Shown here: piece by piece, positions 36,687-48,378 of the stretch
How the letters are laid out: every line of letters starts with the position of its first letter
How positions within the stretch are numbered: position 1 is the stretch's first letter
Source of the DNA: Clostridium estertheticum subsp. estertheticum
GTDB taxonomy: Bacteria; Bacillota; Clostridia; Clostridiales; Clostridiaceae
Direction: 5' to 3'
DNA: 64,000 bases
Assembly (NCBI RefSeq): GCF_001877035.1
Contig: NZ_CP015756.1
Location: 4,455,001-4,519,000 of the forward strand
The notes under the pieces: model-generated
What the model saw: the letters and a program-made list of their open reading frames with translations, nothing else
The model's database searches: none
What the model was told of the DNA's origin: nothing
Translations under genes and position numbers: made by a program

Positions 36687-36848
36687 TTATTCTACTTTTT
36701 CAAAATCTGATTTTGAAACTCCACATAGTGGACAAACCCAATCTTCTGGAATATCTGCAAACTTAGTACCTGGTGCTATTCCGCCGTCTGGATCTCCTAC
36801 CTCTGGATCATATTCATACCCACATACCAAACAAACATACTTATCCAT
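36687..36848 (-). CDS. rubredoxin
   Basis: This 53-residue gene was found by reading the minus strand. It begins [16 protein letters not shown] and ends [17 protein letters not shown]. The two knuckles CxxCG and CPxCG supply the four cysteines of the Fe(Cys)4 site, and the [11 protein letters not shown] and [10 protein letters not shown] segments are classic rubredoxin. It is a small cytoplasmic electron carrier, plausibly feeding the rubrerythrin at 31 kb or the flavodiiron protein at 54 kb. An AGAGGAGATG ribosome site precedes the ATG. Confidence 0.97.
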   Translation of the reverse strand: MDKYVCLVCGYEYDPEVGDPDGGIAPGTKFADIPEDWVCPLCGVSKSDFEKVE

Positions 36849-37213
36849 AAAAACATCTCCTCTGAATTAATTTTTTATTGATTTTTCTCGATTTATTTTC
36901 CCCATGTTCTTTTCATAATCTACTTATTTCTCTAATTCCATTTCATCATAATATATGTTATTTATAATGTCAATCTTCCTTATCTAATTTACTAGATTTT
37001 AATTGCTTCCTTAAATACATTTGCATATATAAATATTCGGTTTATTATTGAAAAACTTTATCATATTATATATTATTAGTATATAAATAATAATAATATA
37101 TAATATTATGGTATATATTGTATAATTTAGCGCTTATTCTTATAATATTTCGCCTTGCTATATTTAATTATAATTAACAAATAATGAGTACCAATCAGTT
37201 TGTTACCATCTTA

Positions 37214-37242
37214 TTGACAATAATGTAAAATAATTGTATTAT
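37214..37242 (+). promoter_or_regulatory. promoter upstream of the class A PBP
   Basis: TTGACA (37214-37219) and TATTAT (37237-37242) are 17 bp apart. This leaves a leader of about 245 nt before the PBP start. The rest of the gene-free stretch 36849-37494 is AT-rich with no coding signal. Confidence 0.6.
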
Positions 37243-37390
37243 ATTTACATAACATTATACCTTTTTTAATAGTATAATAAGAACTTACAGTGTTTTCTTA
37301 TATATAGTTTCTCAGATACAATTTTTTAATTTAAAATAGAACATTACTCGTGGCGACTACTTATACCTTACTACTCATCCAAATACACCT

Positions 37391-37466
37391 TACACAAAAC
37401 GGCACCTCCATTGTGTATACAAAAATCATAATAGTCCAAGGACCCCACCTGGACAATTTCTTTTTT
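37391..37466 (+). promoter_or_regulatory. two hairpins in the PBP leader
   Basis: TACACAA (37391-37397) pairs with TTGTGTA (37411-37417), with CACCTCC exposed in the loop. Then GTCCA (37434-37438) pairs with TGGAC (37450-37454) and is followed by a T-rich tract. The second resembles a short terminator. The loop CACCTCC could pair with the PBP GGAGG ribosome site at 37482-37486. Confidence 0.35.
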
Positions 37467-37470
37467 GTAG

Positions 37471-39936
<2,466 letters not shown>

Positions 39937-39943
39937 CAAAATT

Positions 39944-39990
39944 TAATTAAAAAGGGTAAATGTTAAAATAACATTTACCCTTTTTAATTA
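39944..39990. terminator. bidirectional terminator between the PBP and cbiM
   Basis: A perfect 22-bp stem (39944-39965 with 39969-39990) and a 3-nt loop, with A and T tracts in the stem ends. It overlaps the cbiM stop. Confidence 0.92.
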
Positions 39991-41024
39991 ACATTATTAG
40001 TTGCATTTTTTCTTTTCTGCAAAAAACTTATAACTCCAGTTATAGCTAATATTATTATTAAAGCAACAATTGCACAAAATATATACCCTAAAGATGATTT
40101 AAAGAAATTATCACCAAATCCTGGTACAGAATAATCTGGCAGCATAACATTCCATTTATCTGAAAGTTTCGCCATTCCCTCTGGGATAAATCCAAGCTTT
40201 GATTTTAAATCATCACCAGACCATTCACCAAAAGCAGTCCCTTTAGCTAATAATCCAAGCGGCGCAAAAATAATTAAAGTTATTAAAACATACCAATACT
40301 TCTTTAAACTACCTATCATCTGAAATTTTCCAGGTAAAGATTTTTCAGGCGGATAAATCATAAGCATGTCAGTATTCGATTTTTGCATATATTTTACTAC
40401 TAGTCCTGTTACTATTCCCTCAACAGGTCCTGCTATTACAAGATGTGCGAACATCATAGCAGGCAATGTTTGCATCAATGTATATGGTGCATATAATGGA
40501 GTACCATCAAGTTTATGAAATAATAATGGTTGAAGCCCAAGTTCGATTCCAGTACACAAAGCACCAATATTAATCGCTACATATCCCGCTATAATCGAAC
40601 CAATAAATCTACGTTTTGATGAAATTTCAGAATTACCTGATATTAACTTGTATACATAATAGCTTACAAAAGGCATCACAAATGCCATGTTGAAAATGTT
40701 AGCCCCCAGTGTAAGGATTCCACCATCTCCAAAGAAAAACGCTTGGATTATAAGTGCAATACTCACTCCAACTACTGCAGCCCAAGGGCCTAAAATTATT
40801 GCAAGTAGTGAAGCTCCAACTGCATGAGCAGTAGTACCATCAGGTATCGGTACATTGTACATCATAATAGTAAACGAAAAAGCTGCTCCAATTGCAAGTA
40901 GTGGAACTTGTTTGTCCTTTAATGTCTTCTTTAACTTTATTGCTGCTATTCCTATTATTGGAATCGCTAGCGTTCCAAGTACGACGCATGTTTGAGGACT
41001 TAAATATCCATCAGGTATATGCAT
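39984..41024 (-). CDS. ECF transporter substrate-capture protein for Co2+/Ni2+ (CbiM/NikM with PDGLE-type extension)
   Basis: The 346-residue membrane protein opens MHIPDGYLS, where the N-terminal His2 region forms the metal site of CbiM/NikM. About eight hydrophobic segments follow. The C-terminal ~110 residues (from GEWSGDDLKSKLGFIPEGM) are a CbiN/PDGLE-like part fused in the same chain. Fusion favours the NikMN-type layout, but cobalt and nickel cannot be told apart from this. It is the last gene after the T and A components on the same strand. Confidence 0.88.
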   Translation of the reverse strand: MHIPDGYLSPQTCVVLGTLAIPIIGIAAIKLKKTLKDKQVPLLAIGAAFSFTIMMYNVPIPDGTTAHAVGASLLAIILGPWAAVVGVSIALIIQAFFFGDGGILTLGANIFNMAFVMPFVSYYVYKLISGNSEISSKRRFIGSIIAGYVAINIGALCTGIELGLQPLLFHKLDGTPLYAPYTLMQTLPAMMFAHLVIAGPVEGIVTGLVVKYMQKSNTDMLMIYPPEKSLPGKFQMIGSLKKYWYVLITLIIFAPLGLLAKGTAFGEWSGDDLKSKLGFIPEGMAKLSDKWNVMLPDYSVPGFGDNFFKSSLGYIFCAIVALIIILAITGVISFLQKRKNATNNVN

Positions 41025-41049
41025 AATATCTCCTCCTTAAAATTAAGGA

Positions 41050-41865
41050 CTATTCATGACAATGATAATGATCATGTTGCATGCTTTTATCAATTGAGTG
41101 AACATGTCTGTGATAATGCTCATCTATAAGATTTACAGAAAGTAATAATTCTTTATTTGATAATATATCCTTAGGTGAACCACTAGCAACTATCTTATGA
41201 TCTTCATTAAAAACTATTACCCTATCAGCTATTTCTTCTACAATGTCTAAATTATGAGTACATGTAATTAAAGTTTTGCCTGCACTATTAAGTTTTACTA
41301 ATAGATTAATTAGCCATCTTTGACTTCTTGGATCCAAGCCATTCGTAGGTTCATCCAATATCAAAACTTTTGGATTTATTGATAATACAGATGCAATAGC
41401 TACTTTCTTTTTCTCACCACCACTTAATCTATAAGGCGGCCTATCTTTCAATGATTCTAGTTCAAGCATTCGAATAACTCCATTAACCCTATCCTCTACT
41501 TCCTTAAAGCTAAGCTTCATCTGTAGTGGTCCAAAAGCTATTTCTTCCCATACATTTGTAGAAAACAATTGAGCATCAGAATTTTGAAATATAAACCCAA
41601 TTCTTTGGCGAAAAGCCTGCGCAAATTGCTCATCATTTAATGTTTCTTCCGTAACAACTTGACCAAAAGCGTTATACTCACCTTTACTTGGGAATATCAA
41701 GCCATTAAGGATCTTTAAAAGTGAAGATTTACCTGACCCATTAGCCCCTAAAATAACTACCTTTTCACCACTATAAACATCTAAATTTATCTCTTTAAGT
41801 ACTATTTCACTAGGCAAATATTCAAATGAAACATCGCGAAGCTCCATTACTTTTTCCCTATCCAA
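41050..41865 (-). CDS. ECF transporter ATPase (CbiO/NikO type)
   Basis: The ATPase has Walker A GANGSGKSS, Q-loop FIFQNSDAQLF typical of ECF A-proteins, signature LSGGEKKK, Walker B LILDEPTNGLDP and a His-rich C-terminus (HYHRHVHSIDKSMQHDHYHCHE) that may bind metal. A frame reaches 41883, but its TTG lies on the GGAGGTG ribosome site. TTG 41865, 11 nt downstream, is more likely and overlaps the T-component end. ATG 41847 is an alternative. Confidence 0.9.
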   Translation of the reverse strand: MDREKVMELRDVSFEYLPSEIVLKEINLDVYSGEKVVILGANGSGKSSLLKILNGLIFPSKGEYNAFGQVVTEETLNDEQFAQAFRQRIGFIFQNSDAQLFSTNVWEEIAFGPLQMKLSFKEVEDRVNGVIRMLELESLKDRPPYRLSGGEKKKVAIASVLSINPKVLILDEPTNGLDPRSQRWLINLLVKLNSAGKTLITCTHNLDIVEEIADRVIVFNEDHKIVASGSPKDILSNKELLLSVNLIDEHYHRHVHSIDKSMQHDHYHCHE

Positions 41866-42811
41866 GAATAATTTCACCTCCAAAAGCTGCTAAAACACAA
41901 ATTATAACACCTAATAGCCATTGGAAATCAAGTAAAGTAAAGCGAAACCTGTTCATAATAACAGGCTCACCTTTATACCCCCTTGATAGCATAGCTCCAT
42001 AAACTTCTTCACTTAAAGCATAACTTTTACCAAAGAGACTTCCAATGGCATTAGAGACAAAATGACGGCCCTCTCTTGAGGAAGCTTTACTAAAGGTTCT
42101 GCTCTTTCTCGCAATGAACATATCTGTTGTTATATTTAATAATATAAAGATATAACGATAACACATTTCCAGAGTTGTAATAAATATTTTTGGTAAAAGC
42201 AAAACCCGTAATGCCTTTAACAAATTAGCCCACCTAGTAGTAGTTGTAAATAGAAAAGCTAAAGATACCGTAACGCCAACTCTAACTATTAACAAAACAG
42301 CTCCTGCTACCCCCTGCGATGTAATCGTAAGAACATCCGGAAATATTAGTGGGCCCAAATGCACCTTATGACCAAAGTTTATAAGAGTAACTAATGTAGT
42401 TCCAGGTCTTACAAAATTGAAAATCGATGGTAGTACAGCAATTCCCGTAAAAAGTGGCGTAATTAACCATATACGTTTAAAATATAATTTTAATGATACA
42501 TATGACATCTTAGCTAAAATACATGATATTAAATAAAGAATAGTTAATATAAGTACATTATGAATCAAAGTAGATGTTAATATTAATATAATTAAAGATA
42601 TTACCTTTATTCTTGGATCTAACTTTTGTAGAAAACCCTTTTGAAACGCTATATCCTCAAAAAAAATAACTTCCTTTAAAAGCTTAGCAATACTATTAAT
42701 AGTCTTTTCTAAAAAACTGCCTTTCTTCCTTTTACCAATACACCCACATGGACACATTCCTAGTTCTCCACTATTTAACAACCAATCCGGCACTTGATTT
42801 TTCGAATCCAT
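41858..42811 (-). CDS. ECF transporter transmembrane (T) protein, CbiQ/NikQ type, with Cys-rich N-terminus
   Basis: The 317-residue protein has the CbiQ fold with several membrane spans from about residue 66 and the C-terminal coupling motifs near ARKSRTF and MLSRGYKGE. Before the fold lies a ~60-residue extension with PDWLLNSGELGMCPCGCIGKRKKGSF. Its CPCGC cluster could bind Ni, Co or another metal. It is the first gene of the T-A-S operon. The extension is unusual relative to classical CbiQ. Confidence 0.88.
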   Translation of the reverse strand: MDSKNQVPDWLLNSGELGMCPCGCIGKRKKGSFLEKTINSIAKLLKEVIFFEDIAFQKGFLQKLDPRIKVISLIILILTSTLIHNVLILTILYLISCILAKMSYVSLKLYFKRIWLITPLFTGIAVLPSIFNFVRPGTTLVTLINFGHKVHLGPLIFPDVLTITSQGVAGAVLLIVRVGVTVSLAFLFTTTTRWANLLKALRVLLLPKIFITTLEMCYRYIFILLNITTDMFIARKSRTFSKASSREGRHFVSNAIGSLFGKSYALSEEVYGAMLSRGYKGEPVIMNRFRFTLLDFQWLLGVIICVLAAFGGEIILG

Positions 42812-43116
42812 TTGGTTTCTCCTTCAAATTGACTTTCTTTAAAAACCCCCAAAAAATAAAAACACAAAAATTAATATCTGATATACAGAAATCAACCTTC
42901 GTGGTCTTTAATAAAATTATATATTTATTTGTTTTTTTAGAAATAGTATACTCTCGTAGCATACAAATTTTTAATTTATAATATTTGTAAAACTTAAATG
43001 CTAGTTCTATAGTTTAATAAAAATACTATGTACCACTATTCTATCGTATAGTGATACTAAAGTATACAAAAATAAAGCATAAAATCAATAATATGTTTTT
43101 CTATAATACTTAATTT
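42812..43116. other. intergenic region upstream of the ECF operon with two palindromes
   Basis: It contains GTATACTCTCGTAGCATAC (42947-42965, GTAT/ATAC ends) and CACTAT-N8-ATAGTG (43034-43053). Either could be a metal-regulator site. Neither matches the full NikR consensus (GTATGA-N16-TCATAC), and I see no cobalamin riboswitch. No credible gene is present. Confidence 0.35.
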
Positions 43117-43671
43117 TCACCTCAAATTATTATAATCTTCTAGTGTATTAATATTATAAAACTCTCTATATGGTAATCCTTCAACTGCTTTACATTCTAA
43201 ACTTAATATAAGTTTTTGAATCTGATTATCATTTACTTTAAGACTTTTTTCAATGTCATTTATAATAGTTTTTTTATATATCGCACAAAGCGGTTGCAAC
43301 CTATTATTAACTTTCGGCACTAACACTTCATAATCATCCTCAAAACTACCTAATATATCTAATATTTCTTCACTAATAAGAGGCATATCACAGGCTATAC
43401 ATAGGCAATATTCTGTAGATGAATTAGTTAATGCTGCGTGAATACCACCAAGCGGTCCATGTCCATTATAAATATCTCCTACAACTCTAAGATTAAATTC
43501 TTTATATATGTCTTCGTTATTTGCAATTATTATTATTTCTTTATAGCCACTACCTGCTCGTATTATTTGTTCTATAAAGGTTTTTTCTTTATATTTAAGT
43601 AAAGCTTTATTATTATAATTCATCCTACTACTTTGCCCGCCAGCTAATATTGCTAATGTTTTATTTATCAT
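43117..43671 (-). CDS. mobA: molybdenum cofactor guanylyltransferase MobA
   Basis: The 184-residue nucleotidyltransferase has LAGGQSSRMNYNNKALL (GTP-binding loop with RMG-like and K) and the metal-binding ACDMPLI. It adds GMP to molybdopterin to form the guanine dinucleotide used by the nitrate reductase upstream. Its start overlaps mobB by 1 nt. It is the last gene of the nar-moe-mob transcript. Confidence 0.93.
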   Translation of the reverse strand: MINKTLAILAGGQSSRMNYNNKALLKYKEKTFIEQIIRAGSGYKEIIIIANNEDIYKEFNLRVVGDIYNGHGPLGGIHAALTNSSTEYCLCIACDMPLISEEILDILGSFEDDYEVLVPKVNNRLQPLCAIYKKTIINDIEKSLKVNDNQIQKLILSLECKAVEGLPYREFYNINTLEDYNNLR

Positions 43672-44210
43672 TAATTCTCCTCTATTAACTTACTCTCTAT
43701 AAAATCACAAATCGAATTAACATCGTTTAAGTTTAATATGGGAATATTCACATTTACATCCTCGTCAGTGGCAATCGCTATAATTTTTGAAAACTCAAAT
43801 TTTGGATTAGTGCAAAGCAGATTAGAATCTCCGTCTTTTCTGTGTACCTCTATTTTAGGGAAATTGTTATCTTTATATCCTTCTATTAAAACAATATCTA
43901 TCTCTTTAAAGAGTAAAAGAATTTCATCTATAGGCACTTCTTTTTCCACCTTATGAATCATAGCTAGTTTTTCACAAGAAGATATTATTACGTTATCTGC
44001 ACCAGCCGCACTAAACTTAAAACTATCCTTGCCTTCTTTATCTATGTCAAATTTATGAACATCATGTTTTAAAACACCAACGCTGTAGTTTCTAAGTTTT
44101 AAAGCTTTAATTAGTTTTTCTATTAATGTTGTTTTTCCAGTATTTGATTTTATAGCTACTATAGAAAGGACTAAAGTTTTTTTATTTTTATCTGAAAATG
44201 AATTTACCAT
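43671..44210 (-). CDS. mobB: molybdopterin-guanine dinucleotide adapter protein MobB
   Basis: The 179-residue GTPase has a P-loop with KSNTGKTTLIEKLI, the KHDVHKFDIDKEGKDSFKFSAAGA segment and VLIEGYKDNNFPKIEV. MobB assists MobA and targeting of the guanine-dinucleotide cofactor. Its start overlaps moeA by 23 nt and its stop overlaps mobA, so the three are translationally coupled. Confidence 0.93.
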   Translation of the reverse strand: MVNSFSDKNKKTLVLSIVAIKSNTGKTTLIEKLIKALKLRNYSVGVLKHDVHKFDIDKEGKDSFKFSAAGADNVIISSCEKLAMIHKVEKEVPIDEILLLFKEIDIVLIEGYKDNNFPKIEVHRKDGDSNLLCTNPKFEFSKIIAIATDEDVNVNIPILNLNDVNSICDFIESKLIEEN

Positions 44211-45405
44211 TTATTACTTCACCTGCCCTTACACTTCCAATGTTTTTAGGAATAATTATAACTCCATTAGAATTACACATAGCACGCAAATGATTGGAAC
44301 ATTGTGACCCTGAATTATATGCATAATAAACTCCATCTTCTTTTTCAATTTTAACAAATATATATTTTTCTCTTCCCTCTTTAGCTTTAAAATCATTCTT
44401 TAAAACCACTTGAAATTCATCCGATTCATTTTTAAAAATACCACTCATAGACCTTATAGCAGGTTTTACGAATTCTTCAAAAGTATTTATTAATGCTGAA
44501 GGATTACCAGGCAGAGCAAAAAATAATTTGCTATTATACACTGCAAAAGATGTAGGTTTACCTGGTTTAATGGCCACACATGTGAATTTAATATCTGCTT
44601 CTATTTCCCGCAGAATATCTTTTACAAAATCATAATCCCCAACAGAAGCTCCTCCAGAAGTAATAACAATATCTGATTTTTCAAAAGCTAATAATATTTT
44701 TTCTTTTAGAGCGGTCCTATCGTCCTTAACTATCCCCACTGAAAACACTTCTGCATTTGAATTTTTTATCAAAGCTTTTAGCGAATATTCATTACTATTT
44801 CTTATTTTGCCTTTTTCAATTTCAGATTTTATGTCTATTAGTTCATCTCCAGTTATTACTATACCAACAGTAGGGGCTTTATAGACATTAATAAACTCAT
44901 ATCCTAAAGAAGCTAATAATCCAATCTCCGGAGGTCTAATCAAAGTGCCCTTTTTTAAAGGTACATCTCCTTTTAGAATCTCTTCTCCTAATTTTATAAT
45001 ATTATTATCTTTTTTAACCTCTTCGCAAATATATAAATTATCGCTTTCTACTTTAACCCTTTCGATCTGTATTACTGCATCTGCACCTCTTGGTAGCATT
45101 GCTCCTGTCATAATTTTATAAGCTTCATCCTCTTTTAAAGGTTCTTCACAAGAATCTCCCGCTTTTATTAGTGATTTAACTTTAAGTATTATATTTTCTT
45201 TGTTTTGTGTGTCTAGACTTCTTATAGCGTAACCATCCATTGCTGATTTATCAAAAGGTGGCAAATTATCTAGCGAGTAAATATCCTCCGCTAAAACTCT
45301 ATTAAGTGAATCTAAAATATATACTTTCTCGTATTTATTTTCACGATTTAATAATTTCGATTCCTCGTTAATTATTTTCTTAGCTTGACCTGCTTCAATC
45401 ATCAT
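44188..45405 (-). CDS. moeA: molybdopterin molybdenumtransferase MoeA
   Basis: The 405-residue protein has the MoeA layout with NLPPFDKSAMDGYAIRS, GAMLPRGADAVI, VITGDEL, SGGASVGDYDFVKDIL and ALPGNPSALINTFEEFV. It inserts molybdate into adenylylated molybdopterin. Its ATG overlaps the narK stop in an ATGA junction. It supplies cofactor for the nitrate reductase of the same operon. Confidence 0.95.
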   Translation of the reverse strand: MMIEAGQAKKIINEESKLLNRENKYEKVYILDSLNRVLAEDIYSLDNLPPFDKSAMDGYAIRSLDTQNKENIILKVKSLIKAGDSCEEPLKEDEAYKIMTGAMLPRGADAVIQIERVKVESDNLYICEEVKKDNNIIKLGEEILKGDVPLKKGTLIRPPEIGLLASLGYEFINVYKAPTVGIVITGDELIDIKSEIEKGKIRNSNEYSLKALIKNSNAEVFSVGIVKDDRTALKEKILLAFEKSDIVITSGGASVGDYDFVKDILREIEADIKFTCVAIKPGKPTSFAVYNSKLFFALPGNPSALINTFEEFVKPAIRSMSGIFKNESDEFQVVLKNDFKAKEGREKYIFVKIEKEDGVYYAYNSGSQCSNHLRAMCNSNGVIIIPKNIGSVRAGEVINGKFIFR

Positions 45406-46718
45406 AAACTAACCTTCTTCTTCGTTCTTGAGTTCTTTGCCCCCATTTTAAATGAACATACAATTACAAGTGAAATTATTGTTAATACTATAAATATTAT
45501 AAATCCATTTGAAAATCCGCTTAGATTTTTATCTGTTTTATTTATAAAAGATGCCATCAAAGGTGGTATAACGAAACCTCCAAAAGCTCCTAATCCTCCA
45601 ACCCATCCTGCTGCTCCTCCAATTGCATGAGGGACCTCTTTGGGAAGTATTTTAAATACAGCAGCATTTGTTACGCCCATTCCAACCGCTAAAAGTAAAA
45701 CTCCTACAACAGCTAAAGGAATTGAGCTAGTAATTGTCATACAGACTGCTCCTGAAAGCATTATAACAAGTGCTATAATTGATGTAGATTCTCCTCCAAA
45801 CTTGTCCGCAATCTTTCCACCATAAATCCTAGTAATAGATGCAGAAATTGAATACATAGCAGTTAATGCACCTGCCATTTTTAAACTTAATTTAAAGAAA
45901 CTCATCCAGTAAGTAGGAAGCCAACTTGTTAGTGCTAAAAATCCTCCAAATGTAGTAAAATAAACCATAACAAGGGCCCAAGTTTTCCATGTCTTTGCAG
46001 AAATCATCAAGCTTTCACTAATTTTATTATTAGGAAATAATTCCTGACCATATTTTGTTGAAGCTATTTTTTTTGCTTCATCTTTTTCTACGCCTGCATT
46101 AATTAATTGAAAATACCATGCATTTTTTCCTATAATACAATAAGCTATAGTTCCTAATATTAAAAATATTAACCAAGCTAAATAAGAACCAGATAACCCT
46201 AGTAATGGTAGCGCCACATTTGGCAGTAACAGTGTAAATATTCCTGGTGCCAAATTTCCAACGCCTCCATAGATGCCTAAAGCTACTCCCTGCTTACTTT
46301 GCGGGAACCAATAGGATGCTTGACTAACTCCAACAGAAAATGTAGCTATACCACAACCTGACAATGCTCCAAAAATTAATAATAAATAATAATAATTACT
46401 TAAATTTTGTCTAAAAAAAGCCATAACTACATACAAACCAGCCATACCAATTATTGAAAGAGAAAGCAAAATGATAAAAGGTTTTCTTCCTCCATTGATA
46501 TCTACCCAAGCTGCAAATGGAATCCTAAGTAAAGAACCGGACAAATTTGGTATTGCAATAAGTAGCGCTAATAGAATAGGGCTAAGATTTGAAAAACTTT
46601 GTTTAAATACAGCGATTGTAGCTCCATAAAGAGCAACGGCCGCAAATCCTACAAAAAAACCAGTAGTTGCTCCCATTAGTCCTTGTTTTGAATTTCCTTT
46701 TACATTTACAATATTCAT
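45402..46718 (-). CDS. narK: NarK-type nitrate/nitrite MFS transporter
   Basis: The 438-residue MFS protein has 12 hydrophobic segments and the nitrate/nitrite porter segments RIPFAAWVDINGGRKP, GIYGGVGNLAPGIFTLLLP and GGAAGWVGGLGAFGGFVIPP. It imports nitrate or exports nitrite for the cytoplasmic reductase. It lies between the FAD oxidoreductase and moeA in the nar operon. A GGGGGGAAA site precedes the ATG. Confidence 0.92.
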   Translation of the reverse strand: MNIVNVKGNSKQGLMGATTGFFVGFAAVALYGATIAVFKQSFSNLSPILLALLIAIPNLSGSLLRIPFAAWVDINGGRKPFIILLSLSIIGMAGLYVVMAFFRQNLSNYYYLLLIFGALSGCGIATFSVGVSQASYWFPQSKQGVALGIYGGVGNLAPGIFTLLLPNVALPLLGLSGSYLAWLIFLILGTIAYCIIGKNAWYFQLINAGVEKDEAKKIASTKYGQELFPNNKISESLMISAKTWKTWALVMVYFTTFGGFLALTSWLPTYWMSFFKLSLKMAGALTAMYSISASITRIYGGKIADKFGGESTSIIALVIMLSGAVCMTITSSIPLAVVGVLLLAVGMGVTNAAVFKILPKEVPHAIGGAAGWVGGLGAFGGFVIPPLMASFINKTDKNLSGFSNGFIIFIVLTIISLVIVCSFKMGAKNSRTKKKVSL

Positions 46719-46740
46719 TATTTTCCCCCCGTTTTATTAA

Positions 46741-47967
46741 TTACTTATAACTAAATTCAAAGTTTTTTTCTTCATTAAAGAAATCTGAATAGTCTATTTC
46801 AAATAGTGGTTTTTTAACTTTAGATATATCTATTTTTTCTCTAATAAGTTGTGTTAATATACCGGAATAAGATAGGTCTCCTTGAATTATACTTCCGTAA
46901 ATCTTTCCATCTTTATGTATTATCTTTTTATAGTTTGATCCATTTATTTCCACTTCTTCAATATAAGTTTCATCAGCAGGTTCTATCATCCCAAGGGACA
47001 TTGTAGCAATTCCTACAAAATTCATTGTATTCTTGCTTCCAAAGAAGTCTGTCATTATCATTTCATTCCCAAACATGTTATTTGCTGCTATTATGCCTTC
47101 TTTAACAGCTGTTGGCCATATAGGATTCCTTCCAGTTACATCTCCTCCGCCATAAACACCCTCTATATTAGTTTCACCTTTCTCATTTATAATTAAGCCA
47201 AATCTGTCAGTTTCTACCCTGCTATTTTCAAGAAAACCAACATTTGATCTAACTCCTGTAGCTACTATTACAAGTTCACATGGCACTTCTTCTCCAGTGT
47301 TTAATAATAATGATTTAGGATTTTTATTTTCATCTATTATTAATTTTTCAGCTTTAACATCTAACTTTAGATTTACACCATTTTCTTTAAATTTATCCTC
47401 ATAAACTTTTGATGTATATTTATCTAATTGTAATGGGAGTATCTTCTTGCTCATTTCTATTAAAGAAATATTTACACCACTATCTATAAGACCACTTAAT
47501 GCATCTATCCCTACAAGACCAGCTCCTAATACAACTACATTTTTAACTTTTTTTGCCTGTTCCCTTATAATTATTGCATCTTCAATATTTCTAAGTCCTA
47601 CTACACTACTTGCTTTCCTTAAATTTTCAATGGGAGGAATAAATGCTGATGCCCCACTTGAAATTAAAAGTTTATCATATGTTAGAATATCTCCATTTGA
47701 AAGTGAAAGATTTTTTTTATCGTCATTAAGAGCTGTTACCTCAACCCCTTTAATCCACTTAATGTTATTTTTCTCAAAGAAATTTTTTTCAGCGAAATCT
47801 AACTCTTTTATAGTTCTATGTCCTGAAATATAATGATGAAGTATACATCTTGAATACACGTTTTCATCTTTTGATACTAATATTATTTCTGCATTATAAT
47901 CTAACATTCTTAGCGTTTTAGCTCCGCTAATTCCTGCGGCCGATGCCCCAATAACTACATATTTCAT
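46741..47967 (-). CDS. FAD-dependent NAD(P)H oxidoreductase of the nar operon (NirB/NasB N-terminal-like)
   Basis: The 408-residue protein has two Rossmann motifs (VIGASAAGISGAKTL and VVLGAGLVGIDALSG) and GVYGGGDVTGRNPIWPTA for FAD, as in the rubredoxin/ferredoxin reductase family and the NirB N-terminus. It ends without iron-sulfur or siroheme domains, so it is not nitrite reductase itself. It probably passes electrons from NAD(P)H to the polyferredoxin and nitrate reductase encoded just upstream, a layout like the C. perfringens nar genes. Its start directly follows the polyferredoxin stop. Confidence 0.85.
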   Translation of the reverse strand: MKYVVIGASAAGISGAKTLRMLDYNAEIILVSKDENVYSRCILHHYISGHRTIKELDFAEKNFFEKNNIKWIKGVEVTALNDDKKNLSLSNGDILTYDKLLISSGASAFIPPIENLRKASSVVGLRNIEDAIIIREQAKKVKNVVVLGAGLVGIDALSGLIDSGVNISLIEMSKKILPLQLDKYTSKVYEDKFKENGVNLKLDVKAEKLIIDENKNPKSLLLNTGEEVPCELVIVATGVRSNVGFLENSRVETDRFGLIINEKGETNIEGVYGGGDVTGRNPIWPTAVKEGIIAANNMFGNEMIMTDFFGSKNTMNFVGIATMSLGMIEPADETYIEEVEINGSNYKKIIHKDGKIYGSIIQGDLSYSGILTQLIREKIDISKVKKPLFEIDYSDFFNEEKNFEFSYK

Positions 47968-48378
47968 TTATAATACCTCCTGCAGCGTAATTGCTGCCAT
48001 AGGACATTTGGCAACACATTGAGGTGAACCCATACTTGTGCTACTACACATATCACATTTCATAATTTCTTTACTGGTCCTAGCATCTGCCTTTAAAACC
48101 CCATAAGGGCATGCCATTACGCACATATAACAACTAGCACATCTATTTTTGTCATAACTAACTAATCCAGTTTCGTTATCCTTGCTCATGGCACCACTCA
48201 TGCATGTATACACACATTCTGGTTTGTCACAATGTCTACAAAATATTGGGGCATACACGCCCTTACTATCAACTGTTATTCTACTTTTTGTTTCCTCTGA
48301 ATTATGCGCTACTATACATGAAGTAGTGCAAGTTAAGCAACCGATACACTTTTTTCTATCTATCTTGATTCTTTTCAT
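47968..48378 (-). CDS. 4Fe-4S polyferredoxin subunit of nitrate reductase
   Basis: The 136-residue protein carries four cysteine groups: CIGCLTCTTSC, CRHCDKPECVYTC, CASCYMCVMACP and CDMC...CVAKCP. That is the DMSO-reductase-type electron-transfer subunit pattern, enough for up to four clusters. It should pass electrons to the molybdenum subunit. ATG 48378 with AGGTGGAT is used; a frame to 48399 overlaps the preceding gene further. It overlaps the end of the nitrate reductase gene. Confidence 0.9.
   Translation of the reverse strand: MKRIKIDRKKCIGCLTCTTSCIVAHNSEETKSRITVDSKGVYAPIFCRHCDKPECVYTCMSGAMSKDNETGLVSYDKNRCASCYMCVMACPYGVLKADARTSKEIMKCDMCSSTSMGSPQCVAKCPMAAITLQEVL

Noticed and set aside
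42771-42962. 63-codon minus-strand frame overlapping the ECF T-protein start
   Set aside because: It overlaps the well-supported gene in another frame and lacks a ribosome site.
42812-43116. Cobalamin riboswitch before the Co/Ni ECF operon
   Set aside because: I find no B12-box or other riboswitch core; only two short palindromes are visible.
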